From Malus domestica (taxonomy: Eukaryota > Streptophyta > Magnoliopsida > Rosales > Rosaceae): a DNA stretch of 64,000 nt. The stretch lies in assembly GCF_042453785.1 (NCBI RefSeq), contig NC_091674.1, forward strand, positions 27,716,001 to 27,780,000, in the 5' to 3' direction. This document shows, piece after piece, positions 37,201-49,149 of the stretch (its first letter is position 1; the number at the start of each line of letters is the position of its first letter). Below the pieces are notes generated by a model that saw nothing but the letters and a program-made list of their open reading frames with translations, was not told the DNA's origin and ran no database searches. Made by a program: the position numbers and the translations under genes.

Positions 37201-40200
37201 TCTCTAATCTACATTGGATAAGGTCTATGAAAGATGAAGCCACTACTGGGTTTCTCATGAAAATGCTGAGTGACAAAAATAGTTGACACTTACAGAACAC
37301 ATGGCAGAGGTTGTGAGAAAGAGAGAAATGAGGTTATACCTTTGCAATTGCCCAAAACTGAGCAAAGTCAGCTACCCGCAGATTGCGGTCATCCACTAAG
37401 ACGAAGCACACATACCACCAACAAAAGGGTCAATTTCCGTACAAAACTGCATCTGTAGTTAGTTAAAATGAAGGCAGTGCATTGGCACTGCATCATCTCT
37501 TGTTCTACAATGATACTAGATTATTTTGCTTACTAAATTTCCTGGCAAGCCAGTATGGTAATCTTATCATTTTAATGCCTCAGGACTAGAAAATTTTTAA
37601 GATAACGAAAAACAATTTTGAAATCCTGATTCCTATCTAAACAACACTTCAGGAAGGTCACTTATGCACCCATGTTTTAGAGGAGACATATGTCTCAGAG
37701 CTGATCGCTTACCACCAGCCAGCGTGAGCTACTGAAATCAAAGTACACACTGCCTAAACATCATTTGACCAAAAAACTGTCACCATATTTTACACAAAAT
37801 TCGCAAGTAATTCCATCTGGAAATCTCAGAAATTCCCAAGCCTTTATAAATAGCTACATAGCAAAGAAGAAAAGGGGCAAAGTAGAGATATAAAGTCTGA
37901 TGTTTTCTGTCCTTGGTCAGCAAAAAAAAAGGGAAGGCATACCAATTATGAAGGTGAAAACACCCTCCTCAAGGGTCTTCTTAAATGCCTTCAGCATACT
38001 CGACCTATAAGCCTGTGGAGAAGACATGACAGCATCAAGGGTTTGATACCATTTTTATATGAATGGAATATAGAATTCTTAAATCATTCTATCCCTAGGC
38101 ATGTCAAAATCATAATTGGCTCCAAAAGAAAAAAAAAATTAAGAAGAAAATAATACAAGAGGTAAATAAATAACTGACATCTACCACCCAATGCCTAACC
38201 CCAGCTCCCCAAACTAAAGAAGTTCCACAAGGATTTAAGACAACTAAATGCTAAAATTGACTGTTTGCACACAGAAAGATTAAACGTATCAAAAATTGAA
38301 GTGGTAGTTTACTGGATTAACAAATGAAACTGCAATTTTTTTTTTCTGTTTGATTGCTTGAAAGGAATTGCCTAAACTACAAAAAACGAGCTGACTATTT
38401 TTATTCTAGATGGCAAAGCAGGAAAGGTTGATGCAATCAAATTCTATAGCAGCCTTTTTATTCAGCAGTGACCAAGACAAAGTCCCAGGGCTAATTTTGC
38501 CTGACGCAACAGAATTTACACAACCACCTCCCAACCCTTGTAAATTTTAATCAAGTAACATAATCGTAAAACTTAAAAAGGCCAAGAATTTCAACATGAA
38601 AGACATTCAAATCAAACCAAATTTCTATAAGTTTTGAATATTTTGAACTGTTTTACCTCCTCCATTTCAGGTTCATAACAATACTCCATCACCTTCTTCA
38701 CCACTCGCTTCTTGCCTCTAGCTGAACTTGAAGATTTTGAAACATCACTTTCCTCAACCTTTAGTATGAAACATAACACTTCAGTTAAAATTCTCTCAAG
38801 TGCCCAAAGAACACTAAAGACAACCCTGAGAAAGTAACAGGAGGCAAAAGAAGAGACAAGAAAAAAAAACCTTTTCTACTTCTGTCATAAAATAATCATC
38901 CATGGAATGGATTCGTGGAGCATTACCACCATTTTCAACCTCTAGGTCACGCAACATCTTTGCTAAGTAGCTCTTTCCACTACCTGATATCAAATACATT
39001 AACAGATTTCCAGAATATGGTCGAAGGTGAAGAAAAAAACTATGAAAGTAAGTGGGATGGGTGGGGTTCTGTAGTTTTCAGCTCAATTTTGAAGGGGTAA
39101 GTATGAAAATTGATCAAGCACTAATCTAAATATTATTTGCTTCTCTATTAGACTGGCAGACCACTATGGTTAACATTTTAGGGACTTAAGAAAAGCAATG
39201 TGCACTTATGAAAAATGAATAAACACCACCTGCACATATTACAAATATAAAATTTGGTACCTGGAAGCCCTCTTAGGATTATCACAAAATGATCTGGACG
39301 AGTGACTCTATGTGGCTGCTTAAATAAGTGTGTAGCATCAATAACTTTTGGCTTATCCAAAGATGACTGCTTTCGTGGAAATGGATACCCCTCTCCTATG
39401 TACTGCTTTGATGATATTTGATGAGCAGCATGAGATTGCTTCGGAATTACAAAAGGAAAATTTAAAAAAAAAAAAAGTTGTCATTAGAAGGCTAGAAGCC
39501 TAATAGAAAATTGCAACCCAACAAGAATGCAAGATAAACCATAAAAGCATACAAGGAAGCAACTATACCTCCATAATATAGCCAGTAGAAGCATGTGAAA
39601 ATGGCTTACTATGAAAATAAGGCTGCGCCGGAGAGTGGGATTCAGGATATGGTGGATAGGCTGAAGACATCATTGGTGAGGAACCATAGGAAACCGGAAA
39701 CAATGAAGGCGGCGATTTTGAATGCGGATCCATTGGAAGAGGAGGTGGTGGAGTGGTGGGAAGAGAAGGCTGCCCACTGAATGACCGAGAAGCCCGCATA
39801 TGACCTGCATTTTCAGAAACAAATCTACCACTAGCAGGGGGCGAAAAGTAGCCTCCGTTTTCATTCGTAATTGGAGTGCCATGTGGAGCAACTCCAGGCA
39901 TATGTTGCTGCCCAAGTGACTGTCTCACAGCATGCCGCTGCATTCCATAGGGTTGTGGTAGCTGATTGGTATGATCATAGTATGGTACATTCACATGGGA
40001 ATGTTGTGATTCATTCACAGGCCTAGAATCTTTACTTTGATCTGCATACCTATTCGTTTCGCCATTCGGGATGGTATTACAATCCGAAACTGAACCCGCC
40101 CCACCGTGATCATGAATCAGCTTCAATCTCCGCTCATTATCTAATGAAAAGCTCGCATTGTTCGGGTTAAACTCGGCCTTTAAACCCAAACCATCGACCC

Positions 40201-40579
40201 TCTGCCTTTTGAAGTTCCTATCACCTTCACTAACGTACGCATTGCCACCATATTCATACAGTGGCGGACCTTGCGGCGGCGGCGCCAAACCGTCTCTGTA
40301 CGGAAATTTCCCATATCGGTCTACGTCAAAATTAGGGGTTCTCTGCCACGGCCTGGGATTTTCAAACCCATTCGGATTACCCACGAACGGGCTCTGAGTA
40401 CCCATATACGGGTCAAAACCGGGTCTTTGGAAAGGGTGACCCGAATCGTTAGGGAAGATCGGGTTTTGATTGAAGGGCGGATGCGGAGGGCAAAAGGGGA
40501 AGTGAGAAAATGAGCAAATAGGGCAGAGGGTACCAGGGATTGGAGGCCTAGGCCGCCATTGTTGGTGCTGAGGGTCCAT
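34272..40579 (-). CDS. YLP-motif-containing protein 1 (YLPM1)-like P-loop protein
   Basis: Thirteen exons on the minus strand: 40579-39569, 39438-39261, 38983-38871, 38758-38657, 38012-37943, 37395-37340, 36610-36560, 36445-36341, 35944-35900, 35419-35314, 35227-35022, 34801-34715 and 34448-34272. All phases agree and the product is 768 residues. The first 337 residues are a low-complexity Pro/Gly/Tyr/Asn region with one CPIC...FC motif. A P-loop NTPase domain follows: Walker A GLPGSGKS at residues 394-401, then HSMDDYFM and FTFIIVDDRN, then YEVYILEAPYKDP. A charged middle region leads to a conserved tail ending RRRQRIGGLGLGEE. The order matches YLPM1 (ZAP3), a nuclear protein with a polynucleotide-kinase-like ATPase fold linked in animals to telomerase regulation and RNA. 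Its plant role is not established. No lesions are seen. Confidence 0.93.
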
Positions 40580-41053
40580 GACAAGCTCTGATTTGAGGAT
40601 CGTCGGAAACTGTGGCCCACCTGAAAATAATTGAAAATTAGGGTTTTGATTCTGCGAATTTGGGGATGTCAGGGTTCGAATCAGTCAACTGAGAAGAGAA
40701 GAGAAAAAGCATCGCCTGAATATTCCAGAAGAAACTACAGCTGAACAATTGGTTCGGATTTGTAGCTGCTTGTTAGAGGGGGAGGTAAAGCGGTAAAAAG
40801 AAAGGCCTTGAGATTTTAAGAACAAAATAAAATAAAGGCAAACTGAATAGTATCATGATTGATTTTTTAATGTAAAAGTATGGTGTTTTGTTAAAATGAA
40901 CAATATTTGAAGTTTTTTATTAAAGTTCCCTAAAAAGAATTATGGCACAACCGTTGTTTTTTGTCTCGAACATGTGCGACATTTTCTAATGGAAACAGAA
41001 CATGAGAACTAAGAAGCCATTCCCCATGAAACCCTTGCGTTTATAAAATAGAG
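40580..41053. other. Upstream flank of the YLPM1-like gene
   Basis: Should hold the promoter and 5' UTR of the minus-strand gene. No other gene is seen. Confidence 0.5.
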
Positions 41054-41953
41054 TAGGGCTGGGGACAGGCCGAACCCACTTTTGAAGGGACCGAACCAGA
41101 CCCGAGTTTAAAAGAAATGGGTCGAGTCGGAGCGGGTATAACAAATTTTAATACAGAAACCAGACCTAACCTGGTCCGTTTGAAACAGGCCGGTTCAAGA
41201 TTGGTCCACGGGTCCTCTTTTTATTTATTTATTTGTTTTCTTCTTCTTCTTCGTCGTCGATCGAGTCAAGAGCTCTCGGAATCGGCCGAGTCGCACCAGA
41301 TTGGGCGATCACCAGCCGAGTTTGAAGCCTCATGACTCGTGTAGCGGCTGTTATGATGTTGACGCAGTCGATTCAAGGGGTGGGGGGGAGAAAGAAACCC
41401 CTAATGTTCTCTAAATATGGGATGTCGTCGAAGACTCAAGGAGGACAATCGAGGTTGTTGGGTTATCATGGTGGTCGCCAGGGCTTAGACTCGCGACGGT
41501 GGTGATGTCAAGGTGGTAGAGGAGATGAATGACGGAGGTGACGGAGTGTGGGTGAAAGAACCGTGGAAAGGACGACGCACAAGAGATAGAATAGATCAAG
41601 GACTCAAGTGACAGACAGAGAGGAGACCTAGGGTGAAACTAATGATTAATAGCATCTGCAACGGTGATGGGGTGGTGATGGTCGCGACGGCAGTGATGGG
41701 TGACGATGGTGGTGAATCGATGGTAGTCTATGTTCGGTGATGTCGGCGAGGAAAGATAGGAGTGGGAATCGATCAAGGACTGCTAGGTCACTTGGATAAG
41801 AGAAACAAATCACATCCAGATTCCATTCATTCCATTTTAGAAAATGGTCGACCCGGGGCCCCGTGCTTCTATAGATTGGACTCAACCTGCCCCGTTTCTT
41901 CTTTAAAAAAATTAGACCGACCTGCGGATCCTAGACCCGTTTGCCCACCCCTA
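41054..41953. mobile_element. hAT-type non-autonomous element (900 bp)
   Basis: Starts TAGGGCTGGGGACAGGCC and ends GGGTCTA-type words through GTTTGCCCACCCCTA. TAGGG(G/C)TGGG(C/G)A ends of this kind are typical of plant hAT elements. The flanks AAATAGAG (41046-41053) and GAATAGAG (41954-41961) make an 8-bp duplication with one mismatch. Inverted CGGGTC/GACCCG words lie near both ends. No transposase is seen. Confidence 0.75.
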
Positions 41954-41961
41954 GAATAGAG

Positions 41962-43380
41962 ATCTTCTCCGCATGTCAAAGATCGGATCTGGATAGAGAA
42001 ATTGGGACCACTTATTTCAAATTTTACGGCTTCTATTAGCCCATTTCACTACCCCACTCACGCAATCCAAGAGTCTAGATATCTCTCTTCCTCTTTTAAA
42101 CGATCCAGATTTCTAATTTGTCTGGCTTCATACTGCGAGATCTGGAGAGAATCTGAATTTGTGTTTGTAAACACTTTTTTTTAACGTTTTTAATATAAAT
42201 ATGTAGCAATTGTTATTAAAATTCCAAGATTTTTATTTCTTACAAAAAATACTTTTACCATTCATAAGCATTTTAAGTTTTTCTTGCAAATAATGTAGAT
42301 CGGCTATCAAAGAACGTTTTTTTTTTTTGGACCTTTTGCATAAGTAATTCCAAACATGTTTTAAAACATTACAACATTGTTATGTCTTTTAATTCAACCA
42401 ATGCCTAAGATATACACAGGAGAGACATTTTTGTTGTGGAAAATATGCTTGAGGTTGTGAACAAATACGATGTATGGGTTGAGTAGTTGAGGAGAATTAT
42501 TGCATGCAAGAAGATGGGAGGAGAAAGTATACGGTAGTCAGAATTTTTAATTTTTAACAGTAGATTTTGTCGTTTGACCTAAAATATCTATGATAATCAA
42601 AATTTATCATTTAGTATAATAAGGGACGAAATTAATAAGTTCTTAGTGTTCTCCAAAGTTTGTGCGAGTCGACTCTAAATATAATTCACGAACCAAACGG
42701 ATTCTAAATTAAATGGGGGTTGTTAATTATCTGCCCAAAGTTTTGTGAACGAACGTAGACCCTAATGGTTAATCCTCGAAGGCCCAAAATCATATAGGAG
42801 TTGGTATCCGCTCAAGGGCATTAGCGATAGCGAGTTCTATCTCCTAAAACCTAAACCTTAATCTCCGGGTTGAACAGTGAAATCCTATAAGCAAATAGCA
42901 CACAGTTAACAAGGCATGCAGGCAATCAAGTTGCAGCTAGAAGAAGCAGCAGATACCAGGTGTGGCCGTCTATGAACTAACGTCCTTTGCAACATCATGA
43001 TCTTCATGTTATTTTTTAGCGTTAATGTTAATCCAACCGCTCTCGATTGCCGTAAGGAGCCGCAGTATGGTTGGAGCGACGTCCCGCATGGGAATTGGAA
43101 GATGTCGATGCATGGCGGTTTGGGGAGGAGGATTGTTGTAGTAGTACGATAGTAGTAACTCTCGGTCGACATGTTTGAACCCTAGCTAATTTGTCTTACA
43201 GAGGCAGAGGTATTGTATATATGGCCAATTTTGAACACAATTTACATGATGCGAAAGTAAGAGGGACTGCGTAGATAATTAAAAATGCAGACTGCAGGCT
43301 TAATTTTGTTCAGTCTAATTAGGGTTTTGTCCAGAATCCACTCAAATAATGAATAATAATATACAAATCCAGCTACAAAT
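41962..43380. other. Spacer before the retrotransposon
   Basis: Mostly AT-rich. A minus-strand open frame at 42906-43172 (88 codons, starting MSTESYYYRTTTTILLPKPP) is preceded by unremarkable sequence and matches nothing I recognise. It could be a first exon or chance. Confidence 0.4.
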
Positions 43381-43739
43381 TGATACAACCCAGACCAACA
43401 AGGTCTCAACCTGCACTGGTGATGCCGACTCAACGAACAGAGAGCGAAAGGCAAAGGATAAAAACCAAAGAAAGATACTATTTATTTTCCAACTGAATTC
43501 GTTACAACTCATTAGTCTCCTATATATCCTCACAACAATACACCTACCTGTATGCCAACTAGACAATTAACAAGCTAATCAAATGGACTCTCTCAAAAAC
43601 CCAAATTCTCAATTGAACCCAATTACAAAACCCTTATACAATTTTGGCCCAACTCCCTTACACAATCTTATCATTTCGATCTAACAACCCTGCACAATCT
43701 TAACCCTTTGATCTAACAACCTTTGTTCAATTCATAACA
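43381..43739 (-). repeat. 3' LTR (complete)
   Basis: 359 bp, beginning TGATACAACCCAGACC and ending TTCAATTCATAACA on the plus strand. In minus orientation it starts TGTTATGAATTG directly after the polypurine tract. A TATA-like GGATATATAGG lies near its middle (about 43520). Confidence 0.93.
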
Positions 43740-43780
43740 GTACATCCCCCTTTGACAACCTTGTCCTCAAGGTTCAAAGT

Positions 43781-46700
43781 TCAAAGTGGAAAATCTCGAA
43801 ACTTGTTCTTCATGTCTTCAAAATCCTCCCAAGTTGCATTGGCTTCTTCCTGATCCTTCCATTGTACCAGCAACTGAACACCCGCAACCTTGCCCTTTTT
43901 ATACACCCTTCTAGCAAGTATTGCTTCTGGAATGTTATGAACCAATCCATCTGCTGTAACTTGTGGCAATTCAATCTGTGGAGTAACTGATGGTCCAAGA
44001 TGTCTTTTAAGGCAGCTTACATGGAATACAGGATGAATTTTGGTTTCAAGAGGTAACTTCAACTTGTAGGCAACCAATCCGACCTTCGCCACGATTTCAT
44101 AGGGTCCATAGTATCTTGGCTGCAGCTTGTGGTAGCTATGTGGTGCTAAAGCTTGCAACTGATAAGGCACCAACTTCAAATACACAAACTCACCCACTTC
44201 GAAATGCCTTTCAGTTCGTTTCCTATCACTGTACTGCTTCATTCGATTCTGTGCTACCTCCAAATTACTCTTCAACACTGATAACACTTTGTCCCTGTCC
44301 ATTAATTCCTGCTCCACAACTGCTACTTTTGCAGTCCCTGACTCATAAGGAATTATCTGAGGTGGAGAGTATCCGTAAACTATTTCAAAAGGAGTATGCT
44401 TGGTGGAAGTGTGAAATGAGGTATTAAAACACCACTCAGCCCATGGTAACCACTGACACCATTTTTTAGGCTGTCCCCCTACAAAACACAGTAGATAAGT
44501 CTCTAAACACCTGTTCATTACTTCTGATTGCCCATCACTCTGGGGGTGATACCCTAAACTCATACACAACTTTGAATTCTGTAACTTGAAAAGTTCTCTC
44601 CAGAAGGCACTTATAAAAACCGGATCTCGGTCACTCACAATAGAATTGGGCATTCCATGAAGTTTGAATATATGTTCTATAAAAAGATGTGCTACAGTAG
44701 ATGTAGTATATGGATGTGACATTGGAACAAAATGAGCATACTTGGAAGCTCTGTCCACTACCACCCAAATCACAGTTTTGCCCTTACAGTTTGGTAGACC
44801 CACAATAAAGTCCATACTGATATCACTCCAAACTCTTTGAGGTATGGGAAGTGGTTGAAGTAAGCCTGGAGGTGAAATGTTCTCAACCTTACTTCGTTGG
44901 CAAATAGGACATTCAGCTATGAACTTTTGAATATCTTTTTTAATTCCCTTCCAATAAAATCCTTTCTTAATTCTATGATAGGTTTTGAGTACTCCTTGGT
45001 GCCCGGTAGAAGGGGTTGAATGATACTCTTCAATAATCTTGACCCTCCATTCTGAATCCGGTCCTATCAATATTCTTTTCTTGTAACAGAGGAATCCATT
45101 GTCAAAAGAATACCGATTCATCTTCGAATTACTTGACTCTTCCTGCTGAGCTTGTATCCACTCGTTCTTCTTCTCCATAATCCATCCATCTTTTTCACTA
45201 CTTCGTCTCAACTCATCCATCCACCCTGCATAAGGATAAGAGATAGCAACACATTCACTGCTTATAGGAGTCCCCATGCCTTGTTCTTGCAATAAAGGTG
45301 CTTCTTGTAACCGGGACAATGCATCAGCTACTACGTTTTGAGACCCTTGCTTATATTGAATCTCATAGTCATACCCCATAAGTTTCGATACCCATTTCTG
45401 TTGGAATGGGGTGCTTGTTCTCTGACTTAAGAAATATTTGAGGTTGTTGTGGTCCGTGTGAATGACAAAGTGTCTCCCTTGCAAGTAATTCTGCCACTTC
45501 TTGACTGCATACACTATAGCAATTAACTATCTTTCATAAGTGGAGAATGCTTGATTGCGAGGACCAAGTGCTTGGCTAGTGAATGCTATTGGTCTTCCCC
45601 CTTGTTGAAGAACAGCCCCTATACCACTACCCGATGCATCACACTCTAATTCGAAAGGTTGAGAAAAATTGGGAAGAGCCAGGACTTGTGGAGATACCAT
45701 GATTGCCTTCAAGTTTGCAAAAGCTTGGGTAGCTTCCTGATTCCAATGAAACCCATCTTTCCGAGTCAACTGATACAATGGTTGACAGATTTTACCATAC
45801 CCCGGAACAAATTTTCTATAGTACCCGGTTAATCCAAGGAAGCCTCGCAACTCTTTGACAGATTTTGGGGTAAGCCACTCTTGGATAGCTGACAATTTGG
45901 AAGGATCAGCCGCTACCCCATGACGAGATACGATATGGCCCAAATATTCAACACTTGATTGTCCAAATGAACATTTGGATTTCTTAAGATACACTCGGTT
46001 TGCCCTTATAACTTCTAATACCATCTGCAAGTGTAGTAAGTGATCCACCCAACTTTTGCTATATATCAAGATGTCATCAAAAAACACCAAGACAAACTTC
46101 CTGAGGTAAGGTTTGAATATATCATTCATCAAGCTTTGAAAAGTAGCAGGAGCATTGGTAAGACCAAAAGGCATCACCAAGAACTCGTAGTGTCCTTCGT
46201 GAGTTCTAAACGCTGTTTTTTCCACATCACTAGCACTCATCAGAATTTGATGGTATCCAGATCGTAAATCAAGTTTAGTGAAATACCATGCCCCATACAA
46301 TTCGTCCAATAGATCATCAATAAGTGGAATGGGGTATTTGTCCTTGATGGTCAGAGCATTAAGCTCTCTATAGTCGATACACATTCTCCAGCTGCCATCC
46401 TTCTTTTTCACTAAAAGTACCGGAAATGAGAAGGGACTGTGACTCTGGCGAATGAACCCTGCAACCAATAACTCCTGAACAGCATTCTTAATTTCAGTTT
46501 TCTGTAAAGGACCATAGTGATAAGGCCTAATATTTGGTGGTTTAGCTCCTTGTACCAGAGGAATGTAATGATCATGGGCACGAGGAGGTGGTAGCTTGGT
46601 AGGAATCTGAAAAATATCTTCAAATTGTCCCAACAGTTGCTGAAGTTCATGTAACTGCTCCTTACTTAAGTCACAAGATTCTAATGTCTTCTTCTCCATA

Positions 46701-46801
46701 GAATATAGAAAAAGGCCCAAGTTAGAGTTACACAACTCCTTATCCATGTGCTGAAGAGAACTCTCTCGGACTAATGGATGTAGAGGCACAGTATGAGACA
46801 A
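43781..46801 (-). pseudogene. Retrotransposon pol: RT, RNase H, integrase, chromodomain
   Basis: In one frame from 46801 to 43781, with a TAG at about 45524-45526. Reverse transcriptase is marked by KKKDGSWRMCIDYRELN, FTKLDLRSGYHQI and VFFDDILIYSKSW (catalytic Asp pair). An RNase H region reads LECDASGSGIGAVLQQ. Integrase has the HHCC zinc finger (H-x-H near STGHQGVL, then CPICQRSKV) and the DDE core with DFIVGLPNCKGK, SDRDPVF and YHPQSDGQSE. The end reads ILARRVYKKGK...LVQWKDQEEANATWEDFEDM, a chromodomain that defines chromoviruses. The nonsense codon between RNase H pieces (ER-stop-LIAIVYAVKKW) prevents a full polyprotein. Confidence 0.93.
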
Positions 46802-46807
46802 TCGGTA

Positions 46808-48284
46808 TCAGTGGTTATCCTTTGTGAACTCCATTATCAATAATTGAAAGTCCCACAGAATTGGACTCACAGTTGATAGCCACTGTACACCTAAAACAAC
46901 ATCACAACCGCCCAAGGGCAACGAGAATAGATCAACCGTACAATTATACTCCCCCAAGGTAAGCGGATTAGCCCTGGAACACCCGGAACTACGCACTTTT
47001 CCACCATCCGCGATCATGACTTCAAAATCTTTAGTGGGAGAAGCGATGTGTCCCCATTGTTTCAACAACTTGGAATCCACAAAATTATGGGTGCTTCCAG
47101 AATCAAGCAGTATCATAACACGGTGCCCATTAAGTATTCCTTCAACCTTCATAGTATGAGGTGTTTGGTTATCCCGAGTACCATAGAAAGCGCATGAACT
47201 GAGCTCCATGTGTTGACATTCACTAATTTCCTCAGAAATAGACAAGTCAAGCACATCAGAATCCAAGCCATCCAACATTAGAAGTTGTTTCAAACCACAT
47301 TTATGCCCCATTTCCCATTTAGCAGGACAAAACCAACACTCTCCGCGTTCCCGTTTCTTTTGAATCTCATCAGGAGACAATTTTTTGATAGGGTAGGTAC
47401 CCGGACGAGATGTAGTGGAAGACGGGATAGTGGAAGTAGTAGTAGGTGATTTGAACGGAACAATGGATCGTGAATTAGGGGGTTTAAGCTCAATGCACTT
47501 AGCATCTACTTGCATAGCTAAAGAAATGGCCTCATGAACACTAACAGGTTTCAATATTTTCACATCAAAACGCAGTTCTTTCTTCAAGCCACCAATGAAA
47601 CAACTCTTAAGCAAGGTAGGGCCAATTTCTGGTGACCTAGTTGCTAAACGCCTAAATTCAGGGATATAGTCACGAAGATTTCCAGTTTGGCGAAGTTTGA
47701 AGAGTGCTTCAGCACTATCTTCAAACTCCGAAGGACCAAACTCCATACACAGCGCCTTAGTAAATTCCCACCAAGTGGGAGTAGTATGCAAGCAATCTAA
47801 CCAACGAAACCAGTTGAGAATCTCACCTTCAAGATGGAAAGAAGCAGTAAGAACTCGTTGAGCATCTGGAATGTTGTAAAAAGAGAAGAACTGCTCCGCC
47901 TTATAGATCCAGGTAAGTGGATCGTCACCCTCAACAAATCGCAGAAAATCTAGGCGTGGAGACCACGGCAAACGTGGTGGAGGTCCCCCCCCCGCCCAAA
48001 TGAGAAGTCCGAGTAGGCGGTGGCTGATCCCCAACATGTGGCGGTGGACAATCGGTGGGCGGTGCAGCAGATGGACCGTCGTCGACGTGCGAACAATTCA
48101 GCTCTCTGCGAAATTGTTCAAAGTAGAGAGGCAAACGATTGTCAAGATGAGAATTGATCTTGGAATCGAACGCAGTGTTGACCGCTGAAGTAATGAGAGA
48201 AGGAAGGTCGGCGAGGGAAGCTTCAATGGAAGAAACCCGGGCGTCCATGGCTGTGAAGCCAGTGGTATTCGTGTAACGGGGCAT
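46808..48284 (-). pseudogene. Retrotransposon gag and aspartic protease
   Basis: Starts at Met 48284 (MPRYTNTTGFTAMDARVSS). The frame changes in a run of nine C residues near 47988-47996. Gag then continues with FVEGDDPLTWIYKAEQFFSF and ILNWFRWL. A CWFCPAKWEMGHKC zinc-knuckle-like motif and a protease core MILLDSGSTHNFVDSKLL follow. It ends at a TGA (46808-46810), seven bases before pol resumes in the same frame. The frameshift and stop mark this copy as inactive. Confidence 0.88.
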
Positions 48285-48310
48285 GCACAGGGAAAACCAG
48301 CGATCGGATG

Positions 48311-48320
48311 GCTGATACCA
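48311..48320 (-). promoter_or_regulatory. Primer binding site (initiator tRNA-Met)
   Basis: Minus strand TGGTATCAGC, two bases after the end of the 5' LTR, complementary to the 3' end of initiator tRNA-Met. Confidence 0.8.
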
Positions 48321-48635
48321 AATGATACAACCCAGACCAACAAGGTCTCAACCTGCACTGGCGATGCCGACTCAACGAACAGAGAGCGAAAGACAAAGGA
48401 TAAAAACCAAAGAAAGATACTATTTATTTTCCAATTGAATTCGTTACAACTCATTAGTCTCCTATATATCCTCACAACAATACACCTACCTGTATGCCAA
48501 CTAGACAATTAACAAGCTAATCAAATGGACTCTCTCAAAAACCCAAATTCTCAATTGAACCCAATTACAAAACCCTTATACAATTTTGGCCCAACTCCCT
48601 TACACAATCTTATCCTTTCGATCTAAACTAGTAAA

Positions 48636-48975
48636 AAAAACACTTTGCGCGACGCAGGTCATTCGTCGCGCAAAGTAAAAAAACGTCGCGCAAAACTTTG
48701 CCCAACTCACCTTCGTCGCGCGCAAACCGTCGCGGCAAGGCAGTGACAGAAGGCTTTGCGCGACGCATGTACCCCATCGTCGCGCAAATCCACTTTGCGC
48801 GACGTAGGCTACGTCGCGCAAAGCTGTTTTGCGCGACGTATAATGCGTCACGCAAATCCACTTTGCGCAACGACGGGTTACATGCGTCGCGCAAAGTGGA
48901 TTTTGCGCGACGTAGGGACTTGCGTCGCGCAAAGTTGTTTTGCACGACGTAGGAACTTCTTCGTCGCGCAAACCT
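48636..48975. repeat. GCGCGACG hairpin array, left terminus
   Basis: Alternating TTTGCGCGACG and CGTCGCGCAAA words, about 8 pairs, with 6-15 bp loops that can each fold into a hairpin (for example GCGCGACGCATGTACCCCAT followed by CGTCGCGC). Further blocks lie at 51677-51752, 53736-53850 and 54468-54796. Confidence 0.9.
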
Positions 48976-49149
48976 TTTTTTTTTTGCAAAAATTATTTAA
49001 TTTTTAATAAATATTGTATTTTTTTTTTAGAAGAATAAATATTGTAATTAAATTCTAAACAATAATTAATAAACCAAGAAACAATATTTATTTATAAAAT
49101 ATATGAAAATGTACATACAAGATGTTCGAATATAAAAAATATAAAAAAA

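Noticed and set aside
48636-48975. Regularly spaced palindromic repeats resembling a CRISPR array
   Set aside because: This is plant nuclear DNA. The words alternate in orientation, spacers are short and irregular, and the block sits at a transposon terminus, so it is a subterminal repeat array.
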